Source of the DNA: Bog-473 sp963809825
Lineage (GTDB): Bacteria > Actinomycetota > Acidimicrobiia > Acidimicrobiales > RAAP-2
Assembly: GCA_963809825.1 (NCBI GenBank)
Contig: CAWELJ010000011.1
Coordinates: 62,001 to 126,000 of the forward strand
Length of the DNA stretch: 64,000 nucleotides
Direction of reading: 5' to 3'
Below, in pieces: positions 31,288 to 40,843 of this stretch. The notes under the pieces were generated by a model, which saw only the letters and a list, made by a program, of their open reading frames with translations, did no database searches and had not been told where the DNA came from. Each line of letters starts with the position of its first letter. Position 1 is the stretch's first letter. A program made the translations under genes and the position numbers.

Positions 31288-32874
31288 GCGCAGGACGGAA
31301 TCGTCCAGGGTCACGCCCCGGCCCCCGCAGACGGCGCACTCGGTCGAAAGGGTCTCGAGCAGGCCCTCCGAGACGCGTTTGCGGGTCATCTCGACCAGCC
31401 CCAGCTCGGAGATGTCGAAGACCTGGGTCCTGGTCTTGTCCCGGGCGAGGGCGTTGCGCAATGCCGCCGCCACCTTGTCCCGGTTCTCCCGGACCTCCAT
31501 GTCGATGAAGTCGATGACGATGATGCCCCCGATGTCCCGCAGCCTCAGCTGGCGGGCCACCTCCTCGGCCGCCTCGAGGTTGTTGCGGAAGACGGTCTCC
31601 TCCAGGTTGGTCTTGCCGACGTTCTTGCCAGTGTTCACGTCGATGACCGTCAGCGCCTCGGTCCGCTCGATGATGAGCGATCCCCCCGAGGGGAGCCAGA
31701 CCTTTCGGTCCAGAGCCTTGTGCAGCTGTTCGTGCACGTGGTAGCGCTCGAAGATCGGCAGGCCCTCCTCCTCGGGGTCGTAGTACTCGACCCTGTCGGA
31801 GAGCTCCGGGCTCACCGCCCGGACGTAGTCGCGGACCTGCTCGAAGAGCGCCAGGTCGTCGATCACCACGCCGCGGTACTCGGCGTTGAGCTCTTCGCGC
31901 AGAATCCGCACCGACAGTTCCGGCTCCCGGTACAGCAGGCCCGGGGCCTCGGACTTCTTGGCCTCGGCCTCAATGGTGTTCCACTGCTCGAGCAGCGTGG
32001 TCACGTCCCGCTGCAGTTCGTCGGCGGAGACGCCCTCGGCGGCGGTGCGCACGATCATGCCGTGGCCCGCCGGCTTCACCTCGTCGATGATGCGCCGCAG
32101 CCGCCGTCGCTCCGTGTCCCCGAGGCGCTTGGAGATGCCGAACGCGCTCGAGTTGGGCACCAGCACGGCGAAGCGGCCGGGAAGCGAGACCTCCTGGGTC
32201 AGGCGGGCGCCCTTGGCGCCGATCGGGTTCTTGGTCACCTGGCACAGGATCGTCTGTCCCGCCTTGAGCACGTCTTCGATCCGGGGTTGCTGGGACGACG
32301 CCCCCCCCTCGATGTCGTCACGGTCGTAGCGCACGTCGCCTCGGTACAGCACGGCGTTCTTCGGGATGCCGATGTCGACGAAGGCCGCCTCCATGCCGGG
32401 CAACACGTTCTGGACCCGTCCCCGGTAGACGTTGCCGTCGATCTGGTTCGTGTCGTCGGCCGCCCGGGACACGTAGTGCTCCACGAGGGACCGGCCCTCG
32501 AGCATGGCGATCTGGGTCATGTCGGGCTGCACGTGCACGCAGACCAGGTAGCGCCCCACCTGCTTGGAGCGCCGGTCCCGGCCGGACCGACGCCGGCTCC
32601 GGGCCCGCTTGGCCCCTGCCTCCGCTTCCGGGTCTTCGGCGGGCGCCCCCGCATCACCCGTCGGGGCCTCCCGGGGCGCCGCGGCCCCCGGCCGCGCCAG
32701 TGGCACGACGGGCGCCGCCTCCTTGGGCGCCGGTGGCGCGGCGGGCGCGGGTCGGGTGTCACCGATCTTCGGCTTGGGGCGCGGAGCGGGGCGCGCCGCC
32801 TCCGGCGGACTAGTGCCGCCCGCTGCCTCCGGGGGGGGACCCTCCGGGGTCTGGCTGATTTCCGTTTCGGACAT
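31285..32874 (-). CDS. Ribonuclease E/G family endoribonuclease
   Basis: Single-strand-specific endonuclease for rRNA and mRNA processing. The 529-residue product has a proline/alanine-rich N-terminal ~120 residues, an S1 domain (GNVYRGRVQNVLPGMEAAFVDIG), the RNase core (VTKNPIGAKGARLTQEVSLPGRF), catalytic aspartates in LTVIDVNTGKN and IIVIDFIDM, and a C-terminal CAVCGG zinc-link motif. It lacks the long C-terminal degradosome scaffold, placing it nearer RNase G in plan. Its first 65 bases overlap the end of the upstream DUF2344 gene. Followed by rplU 12 bases on, a common actinobacterial order. Confidence 0.93.
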   Translation of the reverse strand: MSETEISQTPEGPPPEAAGGTSPPEAARPAPRPKPKIGDTRPAPAAPPAPKEAAPVVPLARPGAAAPREAPTGDAGAPAEDPEAEAGAKRARSRRRSGRDRRSKQVGRYLVCVHVQPDMTQIAMLEGRSLVEHYVSRAADDTNQIDGNVYRGRVQNVLPGMEAAFVDIGIPKNAVLYRGDVRYDRDDIEGGASSQQPRIEDVLKAGQTILCQVTKNPIGAKGARLTQEVSLPGRFAVLVPNSSAFGISKRLGDTERRRLRRIIDEVKPAGHGMIVRTAAEGVSADELQRDVTTLLEQWNTIEAEAKKSEAPGLLYREPELSVRILREELNAEYRGVVIDDLALFEQVRDYVRAVSPELSDRVEYYDPEEEGLPIFERYHVHEQLHKALDRKVWLPSGGSLIIERTEALTVIDVNTGKNVGKTNLEETVFRNNLEAAEEVARQLRLRDIGGIIVIDFIDMEVRENRDKVAAALRNALARDKTRTQVFDISELGLVEMTRKRVSEGLLETLSTECAVCGGRGVTLDDSVLR

Positions 32875-33613
32875 GAGGGAAAGCCCTCCTCGCGTGCTGT
32901 GTCGCGCCCACGCCGGTTCCGGGGCCGCTCAAGGGGAGCGGCTCGAACCGTGCGTCATCGCGTTCGATCCATTGATGCGTTCGACAGGCCCGTCCGAGCA
33001 CCACGTGGGTACCCAGGGCCGCTACAAGGTCCCCCGGACGGACGCCCCGCGGGTGCGTCGCCAATTCCGCCTCGAGGTGGCCGTTGGGGCTGGTCACGGA
33101 AAGAGCCAGGATGGCCGGGCGGATGTCGTCCTCGGCTTGACGACCCTTCCGCTCCCGCCGGACCGTGAGGATGGGGGCAGCGAGCAGCTTTTCCACCTGC
33201 TCCCGCAACTCCTCACCTGGCACTCCGAGCACCTCCAGCTCCCAATCGCACGATGCTACCTCCTGCTGCAGCGACCCCTCCGCCTCCTCGACGAGCGCCG
33301 CCGCCGTGACGTCGATCCCCTCGGGCAGGAGGATGCTCAAGGCCGCGGGCAGGGCGGCAACCGGGGTCTCCCCCGCTTGGGCCGGCCCCAGTCGCACGTC
33401 GAGGTACTCACCGAGCGACTCGCAACCCGTGGGCAGGGCAAGCCCGAAGCTCACCAGGGGGTGGGGAACGAAACCCTGCGAGTAGGCGACGGGCAGCCGG
33501 CTCCGCCGCAGCGCCCGCTCCCACATCCGGGCCACGTCCCGGTGGCTCGTGAAACGGACCTTGCCGAACTTGGTGAAGCGCACACGCAGGCGCCGCGGCC
33601 CTTCAGGAGGCAC
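32810..33613 (-). CDS. DUF2344 / TIGR03936 radical-SAM-associated protein
   Basis: A 267-residue protein of the family usually paired or fused with the TIGR03960 radical SAM protein. The conserved part is RRLRVRFTKFGKVRFTSHRDVARMWERALRRSRLPVAYSQGFVPHPLVSFGLALPTG. GTG 33613 overlaps the partner gene stop by 11 bases. The last ~22 codons overlap the RNase E/G start region by 65 bases and encode a low-complexity tail. Function unknown; an RNA- or tRNA-modifying role has been proposed for the pair from context. Confidence 0.88.
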   Translation of the reverse strand: MPPEGPRRLRVRFTKFGKVRFTSHRDVARMWERALRRSRLPVAYSQGFVPHPLVSFGLALPTGCESLGEYLDVRLGPAQAGETPVAALPAALSILLPEGIDVTAAALVEEAEGSLQQEVASCDWELEVLGVPGEELREQVEKLLAAPILTVRRERKGRQAEDDIRPAILALSVTSPNGHLEAELATHPRGVRPGDLVAALGTHVVLGRACRTHQWIERDDARFEPLPLSGPGTGVGATQHARRAFPHVRNGNQPDPGGSPPGGSGRH

Positions 33614-35549
33614 GGCTGACCAGGCGGACCGGGATGCGGTCCCCCGCCTGCAGGTCCTGCCCGGTTCCCTGGCTGCCCCCGGCCGGCGGCACCGGGGAGG
33701 CCACGATGTGCTCGAGCCCGACCCCGGTGCAGGCGCCGCAGTCGTAACACGGGGTCCAGCGGCAGTCCTCGACCGCCACCCGGGCCAGCGCGTCCTGCCA
33801 GTCGCCCCAGAGGAAGTCCCGGTGCAGGCCCGCCGAGATGTGGTCCCACGGCAGCCCCTCGTCGGGGGCCCGCTCGCGGTGACACACCTCGGCGACGCTC
33901 AGACCCTCGGCGGCGAGGGCCGACTCCCACAGCGACAGATCGAAGCGCTCCGACCACTCCTGGAAGGTCCCGCCGGCCCGCCACACCCGCTCGATCACCG
34001 CGCCCATGCGCCGGTCGCCCCGGCTGGCCAGGCCCTCCGCGACCGAGGCGGCGGGATCGTGCCAGCGAATGGTCAACCCCCGGGCGCGCCTGGCCGCCTC
34101 TCGGAGCAACACGACCTTGCGTTCCAGCTCAGCCACCGTGTCCTGCCCGAACCACTGGAAGGGCGTGTGGGGCTTGGGTACGAAGCCACCCACGGACGCC
34201 ACGACGTTGACCGACTTCTGGTGGCGCTTGCCGATCTCTACGCAGCGCGCGCCCAACTCCGCGATGCCGAGCACGTCTTCGTCGCGCTCCGTGGGGAGGC
34301 CGATGAGGAAGTACAGCTTCACCCGGCGCCAGCCCTGGCTGAAGGCGGCGTCGACCGCGCCGTAGAGGTCCTCCTCGGTGATCAGCTTGTTGATCACCGT
34401 GCGCATCCGCCACGTGCCGCCCTCGGGTGCGAAGGTGAGGCCGGTGCGGCGCACCTTCTGAATTTCTGCGGCGGTGCCGACGGTGAACGCATCGACCCGC
34501 AGCGACGGGAGGCTGACCGAGACCCGCCCGCCGTGCTCGGGGTCGTCGACGATGTCGCGCACGGTGCCCTCGATGTCGGAGAAGTCCGCCGTCGAGAGGG
34601 AGGTGAGGGTGACCTCCTCGTACCCGCTCCACTCCAGCCCCTCGCGCACCAGCTCACGCACCTGGGCCGCCGGGCGCTCGCGCACGGGCCGCGTGATCAT
34701 GCCGGCCTGGCAGAAGCGGCAACCCCGCGTGCAGCCGCGGAACACCTCCACGTTCAGCCGGTCGTGGACGACCTCGGTGAGCGGGACGAGCGGCCGCGAC
34801 GGGTAGGGCCAGTCGGCCAGGTCGCTGACGGTCCGCTTGCCGACCGTGGCCGGCACGCCTGGCTCCGTCGGCAGTGTGGTCGCCAGGCGGCCGCCCTCGT
34901 AGGCCGGCGCGTACAGCGCAGGCACGTACACGCCCTCGAGCTGGGCCAGCGACCGCAGCAGGACGGCTCGGTCCCGCCCGCCGGGAGGTGCGCCCGCCAA
35001 CCAGGCCGCCACCACCTCGTTGACCTCTCCCACCGCCTCCTCCCCGTCACCGAGGACGAAGGCATCGACGAAGTCGGACAGCGGCTCGGGGTTGAAGGCG
35101 CAGTGCCCGCCGGCGATCACGAGGGCGTCGTGACCACCACGGTCCGCGGCGTGCAAGGGGAGGCCGCTCAGGTCCACGAGGTTGACGACGTTGGTGTAGA
35201 CGAGCTCGGCCGACAGGTTGAAGGCCAGGACGTCGAAGGCGGCGGCCGGCAGGTGCTGCTCCACGCTGAAGAGCGGGACCCCGGCGGCTCGCATGGCGGC
35301 CTCCATGTCGACCCACGGTGCGTAGGAGCGCTCGGCCAGCGCGTCGGGTCGCCCGTTCAGGATCTCGTAGAGGATCTGCAGCCCCTGATTCGGCAGCCCG
35401 ATCTCGTAGGTGTCCGGGTAGATGAGCAGCCAGGCCACCTTCCCCGGGCCGTGCTCGGGGTACACCGACCCCTGCTCGCCTCCGATGTAACGGGCCGGTT
35501 TGGACACCGTCGGCAGGAGGCGCTCGATCCGGGGCCAGAGGGTCTCCAT
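33603..35549 (-). CDS. TIGR03960 family B12-binding-like radical SAM protein
   Basis: A 648-residue radical SAM enzyme. The N-terminal cobalamin-binding-like domain (residues ~30-240) precedes the radical SAM core with the Fe-S cluster motif CTRGCRFCQAG near residue 276; STADFSDIEGTVRDIV and LYFLIGLPTERDEDV follow. A C-terminal CYDCGACTG motif may bind a further metal or cluster. Coupled to the DUF2344 gene. ATG 35549 lies 9 bases after TAGGGT. The reaction is not known. Confidence 0.9.
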   Translation of the reverse strand: METLWPRIERLLPTVSKPARYIGGEQGSVYPEHGPGKVAWLLIYPDTYEIGLPNQGLQILYEILNGRPDALAERSYAPWVDMEAAMRAAGVPLFSVEQHLPAAAFDVLAFNLSAELVYTNVVNLVDLSGLPLHAADRGGHDALVIAGGHCAFNPEPLSDFVDAFVLGDGEEAVGEVNEVVAAWLAGAPPGGRDRAVLLRSLAQLEGVYVPALYAPAYEGGRLATTLPTEPGVPATVGKRTVSDLADWPYPSRPLVPLTEVVHDRLNVEVFRGCTRGCRFCQAGMITRPVRERPAAQVRELVREGLEWSGYEEVTLTSLSTADFSDIEGTVRDIVDDPEHGGRVSVSLPSLRVDAFTVGTAAEIQKVRRTGLTFAPEGGTWRMRTVINKLITEEDLYGAVDAAFSQGWRRVKLYFLIGLPTERDEDVLGIAELGARCVEIGKRHQKSVNVVASVGGFVPKPHTPFQWFGQDTVAELERKVVLLREAARRARGLTIRWHDPAASVAEGLASRGDRRMGAVIERVWRAGGTFQEWSERFDLSLWESALAAEGLSVAEVCHRERAPDEGLPWDHISAGLHRDFLWGDWQDALARVAVEDCRWTPCYDCGACTGVGLEHIVASPVPPAGGSQGTGQDLQAGDRIPVRLVSRAS

Positions 35550-35558
35550 CGCCCTTCC

Positions 35559-35564
35559 ACCCTA
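35559..35564 (-). promoter_or_regulatory. -10 element, radical SAM gene
   Basis: TAGGGT on the minus strand ends 9 bases before ATG 35549, in the short gap after the PBP2 gene. Confidence 0.45.
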
Positions 35565-35592
35565 CGGGACGTGCCGGGCTCCTCCGGGACGC

Positions 35593-37800
35593 TCAGCCGC
35601 CAGGCTTGGTCGTGGTCGTCGTCCCGCCTGCCGGTGGCGTGGTGGTGGTCGTCGTGGTCGGTGTCCCGAGGGGCGGGTTGGGGGTGGGCGCGGTCTGGCT
35701 CGGCGGGTTGGCCGGTGTCGGTGTCCGCGCCTGCGCGCCGATGGGGTTGGCGGCGATGTAGTCGAAGATGTTGCGTACCAGCGGCGCCGCGGCCTGGGCC
35801 CCGTAGCCACCCTGGTCGATCACCGCGAGCACGAGATAGGTCGGGTTCGGGTTGGGGCCGAACGCGACGAACCAGGAGTTGGGGGAGAGGCCCGCCTGGT
35901 TCGAGGCCGTACCCGTCTTGCCGGCGAGGTTCCACGAGGAGGGGAAGCCCTGGAAGTCCCCGTAGGCGGTGCCGTTGGGATTCGAGATCACCCCTTCGAG
36001 CCCCTGGAGGATGGCCGAGTAGTTGGCCGGGGAGATGGCCACGTGGCCGGTCACCTGTGGGGTGATCTTCTTCATCACCTTGCCCGTCAGGGGGTCGACG
36101 ATCGCGGAGGCGACCTGGGGGGCGTAGCGCGTGCCGCCGTTGGCGAAGGTGGCGTAGGCCACCGCCTGTTCGATCGGCGTCAGGACCGTCTCGCCCTGCC
36201 CGAAGGCCATCTCGACGTTGTCGCCGGTGAACCATGAGGCGGCATAGGGGAACGCCTTGGGCGCCTCGGCGTGCAGCTTGGCCCGGAGCAGGTAGCCGTC
36301 GACACGCCCTTGCGCCTCGCCGGGGAGGTCGACGCCGGTGATCGTCCCCTCGCCGTAGGCGGTGGCCTGGTTCTGGATCGGCGTGTCCCCGAAGGTGCCG
36401 CGCTCCTGCCAGAACTGGTCGCCCAGGTGGTAGAAGAAGGCGTCGCTCGACACGGTCAACGCGCCCGTGACGTTGTACGTGCCGGTGCCGTCGCCCGGGT
36501 TGTCGCTGAGGGTGCACCCCGTGTCGTTGTTGACCCCGGGCGCAGGGCAGCCCGTGATCTTGTAGTGGCCCGAGTCGTAGTACGGCGTGCCCGGTTGGAT
36601 CAGCCCGGCCTGGAGCGCCGCGGTGGCCGTGACGAGCTTGAAGGTCGACCCCGGGGTGTACTGGCCCTCGATGGCGTAGTTGTTCTCGGCACCCGACGAC
36701 TGCAGCGCGGTGAAGTTGGCCGACGAGATGCCCCCGACCCACTGGTTGAGGTCGTAGGACGGGTAGGAGGCCATGGCGAGGATCTGGCCGTTCTGGGGGT
36801 TCAGCACGACCACGGCGCCGTCTTTCGCCGGCGGATAGCGCTGGTCGATCGTGTCCAGGGTCTGCCGGTCCGCCAGGATCTGCTGTTGGAGGTCGTTCTG
36901 GACCGCCTGCTGCAGCCCGGTGTCGATGTTCAGCACGACCGTGTCGCCGATCTGGGGGGCGGTCGTGCTCAGGGTGCCGACCACCGCTCCCTTCGAGTCC
37001 ACCGAGAGGGCCTGGCGCCCGTCTACCCCGCGCAGGTACGGCTCGTACTGCGCCTCGATCCCCGACACGCCGATCTGGCTGCCCTGCGTGTAGCCGGCTG
37101 TCGGGTGGGCGGCCAGGTAGCTCGAGGTGATGTCCCCGACGTAGCCGATGACATGGGTGGCGGTGGTGCCGCTCTGCGGGTAGGTGCGCTGGGCCACCGT
37201 CTCGACGCTCACGCCCGGGTACTCGGACTGGTGCGTCTGCAGGAATTGCACGGTGGCGGTGGAGACACCGATCGCGACCGGCACGGGCTCGTAGGGGCTG
37301 TACTGGTTGTTGTTGATGGACGCGGTGACCTGGGCCGGCGTCTGGCCCACCAGCGCGGCGACCATGCCGACGATGCCCGGGTTCTGCGCCGCCTCTGCCC
37401 GCGAGAGCAGGATCTCCTCCTGCGGGATGTTCGTCACCAGGACGGTGCCGTTGCGGTCCACGATCTCACCGCGGGGGGCGGGCACGCTGACCACGCGCAC
37501 CTGGTTGCGCGTCACGGCGGCGGCGTAGGTCTTGCCCTCGACCACCTGGAGCGTCCACAGGCGCAGCACGAGGACCGCGAAGAGCAGGAGCACCGCGATC
37601 CCGACGATGCGCAGGCGCAGGTTCGGGCGCGACTCCTCCTCCTCGGGGTTGCCCACGATGGAGGCCACGTTGACGCTCTTGCGCGGCCGCATGCGCGGCT
37701 GGCGGGCGTCGGTGCGCCAGGAGCTCCGGCGCGCCGGGCGCGTGGAGGGCCTGGGGTGGAGCCGGTCGCCGCGGATCGGGTGGCGGAGTGTCCGCTTCAC
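35593..37800 (-). CDS. mrdA: Penicillin-binding protein 2 (elongation transpeptidase)
   Basis: Class B PBP for cell-wall elongation, partner of RodA and MreCD. From GTG 37800 the product has 735 residues: basic cytoplasmic N-terminus, one membrane helix (IVGIAVLLLFAVLVLRLW), dimerisation domain (RGEIVDRNGTVLVTN), and transpeptidase domain with S385 in TPGSTFKL, SSD for the SxN motif, and K628 in AGKTGTAS. The C-terminal ~50 residues are a proline/threonine-rich tail ending in repeated TTT runs. The start overlaps the mreD stop (GTGA). No rodA lies adjacent in the window. Confidence 0.94.
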   Translation of the reverse strand: MKRTLRHPIRGDRLHPRPSTRPARRSSWRTDARQPRMRPRKSVNVASIVGNPEEEESRPNLRLRIVGIAVLLLFAVLVLRLWTLQVVEGKTYAAAVTRNQVRVVSVPAPRGEIVDRNGTVLVTNIPQEEILLSRAEAAQNPGIVGMVAALVGQTPAQVTASINNNQYSPYEPVPVAIGVSTATVQFLQTHQSEYPGVSVETVAQRTYPQSGTTATHVIGYVGDITSSYLAAHPTAGYTQGSQIGVSGIEAQYEPYLRGVDGRQALSVDSKGAVVGTLSTTAPQIGDTVVLNIDTGLQQAVQNDLQQQILADRQTLDTIDQRYPPAKDGAVVVLNPQNGQILAMASYPSYDLNQWVGGISSANFTALQSSGAENNYAIEGQYTPGSTFKLVTATAALQAGLIQPGTPYYDSGHYKITGCPAPGVNNDTGCTLSDNPGDGTGTYNVTGALTVSSDAFFYHLGDQFWQERGTFGDTPIQNQATAYGEGTITGVDLPGEAQGRVDGYLLRAKLHAEAPKAFPYAASWFTGDNVEMAFGQGETVLTPIEQAVAYATFANGGTRYAPQVASAIVDPLTGKVMKKITPQVTGHVAISPANYSAILQGLEGVISNPNGTAYGDFQGFPSSWNLAGKTGTASNQAGLSPNSWFVAFGPNPNPTYLVLAVIDQGGYGAQAAAPLVRNIFDYIAANPIGAQARTPTPANPPSQTAPTPNPPLGTPTTTTTTTPPAGGTTTTTKPGG

Positions 37801-38333
37801 CAGGCCCTGCTGCCCGTATGGGCCGGGACGAGGGAGCGGCGGTTGCTCTCCCCGGCGAGGGCCCAGCGCATCAAGCGGTTCACCGGGAGCACGAGCACCA
37901 GACTGGAGACGCCCACCACCAGGAACAGGGCCAGGAAGTCGACCTGCACCATCTGCTGTTGTCCGAGGATTGCGCCGAGCACGGCGAACAGCATGTCCGC
38001 TGCGACGCTCCCCGCGAGCGCGGCCACGGGTTTGAGCCAGGTGGCACGGGTGTCCATCGCCGCCGTCAGCGACCCGGTGACGTAGCCCAGCAGGCATCCC
38101 ACCAGGGCGGACAGCCCGAACGGCGTGGGGAGCACGAGGTCGAAGGCCAGCCCCGACCAGAACCCCACGATGGCCCCGGTCTCGGGACCGTCGAGCAGCG
38201 CCGCGGTGATCGGGAGCAGCCACAAAAGGTCGGGGTGGGTGCCCCCGACGCGCAGCGCCACCATGATCGTCTGCTGCACCATCAACACGATGAAGATGAC
38301 CAACGCCACTCGCACCATGGAGCGGCCGGTCAT
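37797..38333 (-). CDS. mreD: Rod shape-determining protein MreD
   Basis: A 178-residue membrane protein with five or six helices (VALVIFIVLMVQQTIMVAL, LLWLLPITAALL, GAIVGFWSGLAFDLVLPTPFGLSALVGCLLGYVTG, ALAGSVAADMLFAVLGAIL, LALFLVVGVSSLVLVLPVNRLM). ATG 38333 overlaps the mreC stop as ATGA and is preferred to a GTG 15 bases earlier. Links MreC to the elongation transpeptidase. Middle of mreB-mreC-mreD-PBP2. Confidence 0.9.
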   Translation of the reverse strand: MTGRSMVRVALVIFIVLMVQQTIMVALRVGGTHPDLLWLLPITAALLDGPETGAIVGFWSGLAFDLVLPTPFGLSALVGCLLGYVTGSLTAAMDTRATWLKPVAALAGSVAADMLFAVLGAILGQQQMVQVDFLALFLVVGVSSLVLVLPVNRLMRWALAGESNRRSLVPAHTGSRAW

Positions 38334-39160
38334 GTCGGGGGCACCCACTGCACGACGTCGACATAGGCCAGGTGGCTCAGGTCGGCGGCGGGGTCGACCA
38401 GAATGCTCTCCTGGCTCGCGCCCGCGGCGGTGTGGAACGACCGCACGGTCGCCACGGGGATGCCCGAGGGGAACGACGCCGCGTCGAGGCTGCTGGTGTA
38501 CATCCTCTCGCCCTTGTGCAGCGGTGTGTGCGGCGCCACCAGGTCGGCCGTCATGGAGTTCGAAGGGCCCTGTCCGTCCACGATCCCGGTGAGCTGGTTG
38601 CCGAACGTCACGCCGACCTTGGACTGACCGTCGGTGACAAGACGCACGACCGACGTGTGGTGGAAGGACTGGATCACCTGCCCCACCAGGCCGCCCGACC
38701 CGACGACGGGGAAGCCGACGTCCACTCCGTCGGCGCGGCCCTTATCGAGCGTGATGGTGGCGGTGAAGTTCGACGAGTACTGGTCCTGGGTCTGCGCGGT
38801 GACAGTGGGCAGCGACTGGAGGAACGGGAGGTTCTGGAGCGCGAGCAGTTGCTTCAGCTGGTTCTCCTCGAAGGGGCGTTCCGCCTGCGCGGCCCGCAGC
38901 TGTCCGATCGTGCGCTGCAACTTCTCGTTCTCCGACTGCAGCGACCCGTAGTTGAACGCGCCGGCGAAGAAGCTGCCGATGGGGCTGATGATGTCGACGA
39001 CGCCCTGGCGCAACGGCGAGTAGACGTCGTTGGCCACCGACTTCACGCCCGAGGTCAGGCTGTGGGTCCGCCCGTTCAGGTCGAGTGAGATGAGGGACAG
39101 CGACAGGACGACGAGGACGATGACCGTGAGCGTGCGGCGCGACCGCCGGGACCGGGCCAC
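38330..39160 (-). CDS. mreC: Rod shape-determining protein MreC
   Basis: A 276-residue bitopic protein starting at GTG 39160. One N-terminal helix (LTVIVLVVLSLSLISLDL), a coiled-coil stretch (LQSENEKLQRTIGQLRAAQ) and the beta domain (TITLDKGRADGVDVGFPVVGSGGLVGQVIQ, RLVTDGQSKVGVTF). It follows mreB by 22 bases. Presence of mreBCD implies lateral-wall growth directed by MreB. Confidence 0.92.
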   Translation of the reverse strand: MARSRRSRRTLTVIVLVVLSLSLISLDLNGRTHSLTSGVKSVANDVYSPLRQGVVDIISPIGSFFAGAFNYGSLQSENEKLQRTIGQLRAAQAERPFEENQLKQLLALQNLPFLQSLPTVTAQTQDQYSSNFTATITLDKGRADGVDVGFPVVGSGGLVGQVIQSFHHTSVVRLVTDGQSKVGVTFGNQLTGIVDGQGPSNSMTADLVAPHTPLHKGERMYTSSLDAASFPSGIPVATVRSFHTAAGASQESILVDPAADLSHLAYVDVVQWVPPT

Positions 39161-39182
39161 CCAGAGAGAACCGGTCGATACG

Positions 39183-40214
39183 TCAGCGCGTCGAGGTGGT
39201 GATCAGCACCCGCTTCAGCGCTTCGAACTCTTCCAGGCACTGGCCGCTGCCGATGGCGACGCAATTGAGCGGGTCCCGGGCCACCACGATGGGCATGCCG
39301 GTCTCGTGCTGCAGACGGGACTCGAGCCCGTGCAGGAGCGCCCCACCACCGGTGAGCACGATGCCCTGCTCCATGATGTCGGCCGCCAGCTCGGGCGGGG
39401 TCCGGTCCAGCGTCACCTTGACGGCGTCGATGATGGCGGACACGGGCTCCTCGATGGCCCGCCGTATCTCCTCGGTGGAGACGACGATCGTCTTGGGCAG
39501 CCCGCTGACGAGGTCGCGGCCGCGGATCTCCGCGTGCAGCTCCTGCTCGAGGGGATAGGCCGAGCCGAGGGTGATCTTGATCTCCTCTGCGGTGCGCTCA
39601 CCGAGCGCGAGACTGAACTCCTTCTTGACGAACGAGACGATCGCCTCGTCCAACTCGTCGCCACCGATGCGCACCGACTGACTGGTGACGATGCCACCGA
39701 GCGAGATCACCGCGACCTCGGTCGTCCCGCCGCCGATGTCGACCACCATGTTGCCCGTCGGCTCGTGCACCGGGAGACCGGCGCCGATGGCGGCGGCCAT
39801 GGGCTCCTCGATGATGTAGGCGCGCCGTGCACCCGCGTATTCCGCCGCCTCCATGACGGCCCGGCGCTCCACGCCTGTGATGCCCGAAGGCACGCAGATG
39901 ACCATGCGCGGCTTGGCGAAGCGACGTTGGTGCACCCGGTGGATGAAGTAGCGCAGCATCTTCTCGCAGATCTCGAAGTCGGCGATGACCCCGTCCTTCA
40001 GGGGGCGGATGGCCTGGATGTTCGACGGCGTCCGGCCGATCATCCGCTTGGCCTCGGCGCCGACGGCGAGCGGCCGACCGTCCTTGATGTCCACCGCGAC
40101 GACCGAGGGCTCGTTCAAGACGATGCCACGGCCGCGGACATACACCAGCGTGTTGGCGGTGCCGAGGTCGACGGCCATGTCACGGCCAAGCAAGGAAAGG
40201 CGGTTTTCGGCCAT
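39183..40214 (-). CDS. mreB: Rod shape-determining protein MreB
   Basis: Actin-like filament protein. The 343-residue product has phosphate 1 (MAVDLGTANTLVYVRGRGIVLNEPSVVAV), phosphate 2 (VVDIGGGTTEVAVIS) and the adenosine motif (GIVLTGGGALLHGL). ATG 40214 is chosen for the family start MAENRLSLLGRD with a GGGAGAG ribosome site; a 38-residue upstream extension is not conserved in type. First gene of mreBCD-PBP2. A possible -10 TAGCCT lies ~70 bases upstream. Confidence 0.96.
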   Translation of the reverse strand: MAENRLSLLGRDMAVDLGTANTLVYVRGRGIVLNEPSVVAVDIKDGRPLAVGAEAKRMIGRTPSNIQAIRPLKDGVIADFEICEKMLRYFIHRVHQRRFAKPRMVICVPSGITGVERRAVMEAAEYAGARRAYIIEEPMAAAIGAGLPVHEPTGNMVVDIGGGTTEVAVISLGGIVTSQSVRIGGDELDEAIVSFVKKEFSLALGERTAEEIKITLGSAYPLEQELHAEIRGRDLVSGLPKTIVVSTEEIRRAIEEPVSAIIDAVKVTLDRTPPELAADIMEQGIVLTGGGALLHGLESRLQHETGMPIVVARDPLNCVAIGSGQCLEEFEALKRVLITTSTR

Positions 40215-40382
40215 AGCTGGAACTCTCCCGAGGTACTTCGGATGGGTGCCGGGGGGCCCGGCGCCGCTGGCGGTGCGACCACAGGCTACGGGACTGGCGA
40301 GGTGTTCACAAGGCGGACGGCCCGCCACGGCTATCTGACCTGGGATTTCGACGGTGCGCGCGGAGCGGCGCGCCAGACGCCC

Positions 40383-40799
40383 TTACGGCGCGCCCAGCCC
40401 GGGAAAGAAGAGGGCGATCTCGCGCGCCGCCGACTCGTGGGAGTCGGACCCGTGCACGAGGTTCTCGGTGGTCTCGATCCCGAGATCGCCGCGGATCGTG
40501 CCCGGCGCCGCCTCGGCCGGGTTCGTGCTACCCATCATCAGCCGCACCACCGCGTAGGTGTCCTGAGGTCCCTCGACCACCATGATCAGAGAGGGCGACC
40601 GCGTGATGAACGACACCACATCGCTGAAGAAGGGACGCTGGCGGTGCTCGGCGTAGTGGGCCTCGGCCACTTCCTTCGTGATGGTCCGGAGTTCGGCCGC
40701 GGCGAGGCGGAGCTTCTTGCGCTCCAGGCGGCTGACGATCTCTCCGGCCAGTCCGCGTTCGACGCCGTCGGGCTTCACGATGACAAGGGTCCGGTCCAC
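40383..40799 (-). CDS. ndk: Nucleoside diphosphate kinase
   Basis: Transfers the gamma phosphate between nucleoside triphosphates. The 138-residue product starts at GTG 40799 and carries TLVIVKPDGVERGLAGEIVSR, HYAEHRQRPFF, MGSTNPAEAAPGTIRGDLG and the active-site histidine in NLVHGSDSHESA. Standard length. TAGTCT ends 9 bases before the start. It stands alone between folC and mreB. Confidence 0.97.
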   Translation of the reverse strand: MDRTLVIVKPDGVERGLAGEIVSRLERKKLRLAAAELRTITKEVAEAHYAEHRQRPFFSDVVSFITRSPSLIMVVEGPQDTYAVVRLMMGSTNPAEAAPGTIRGDLGIETTENLVHGSDSHESAAREIALFFPGLGAP

Positions 40800-40808
40800 G
40801 AGGGGTCG

Positions 40809-40814
40809 AGACTA
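40809..40814 (-). promoter_or_regulatory. -10 element for ndk
   Basis: TAGTCT on the minus strand ends 9 bases before GTG 40799. Confidence 0.45.
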
Positions 40815-40843
40815 CACAACCGGCACGTGATCGGCCCAGCCCG

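Noticed and set aside
31000..33168. 722-residue plus-strand open frame over the RNase E/G region
   Set aside because: Antisense shadow of rplU, RNase E/G and DUF2344, all of which have clear motifs on the minus strand.
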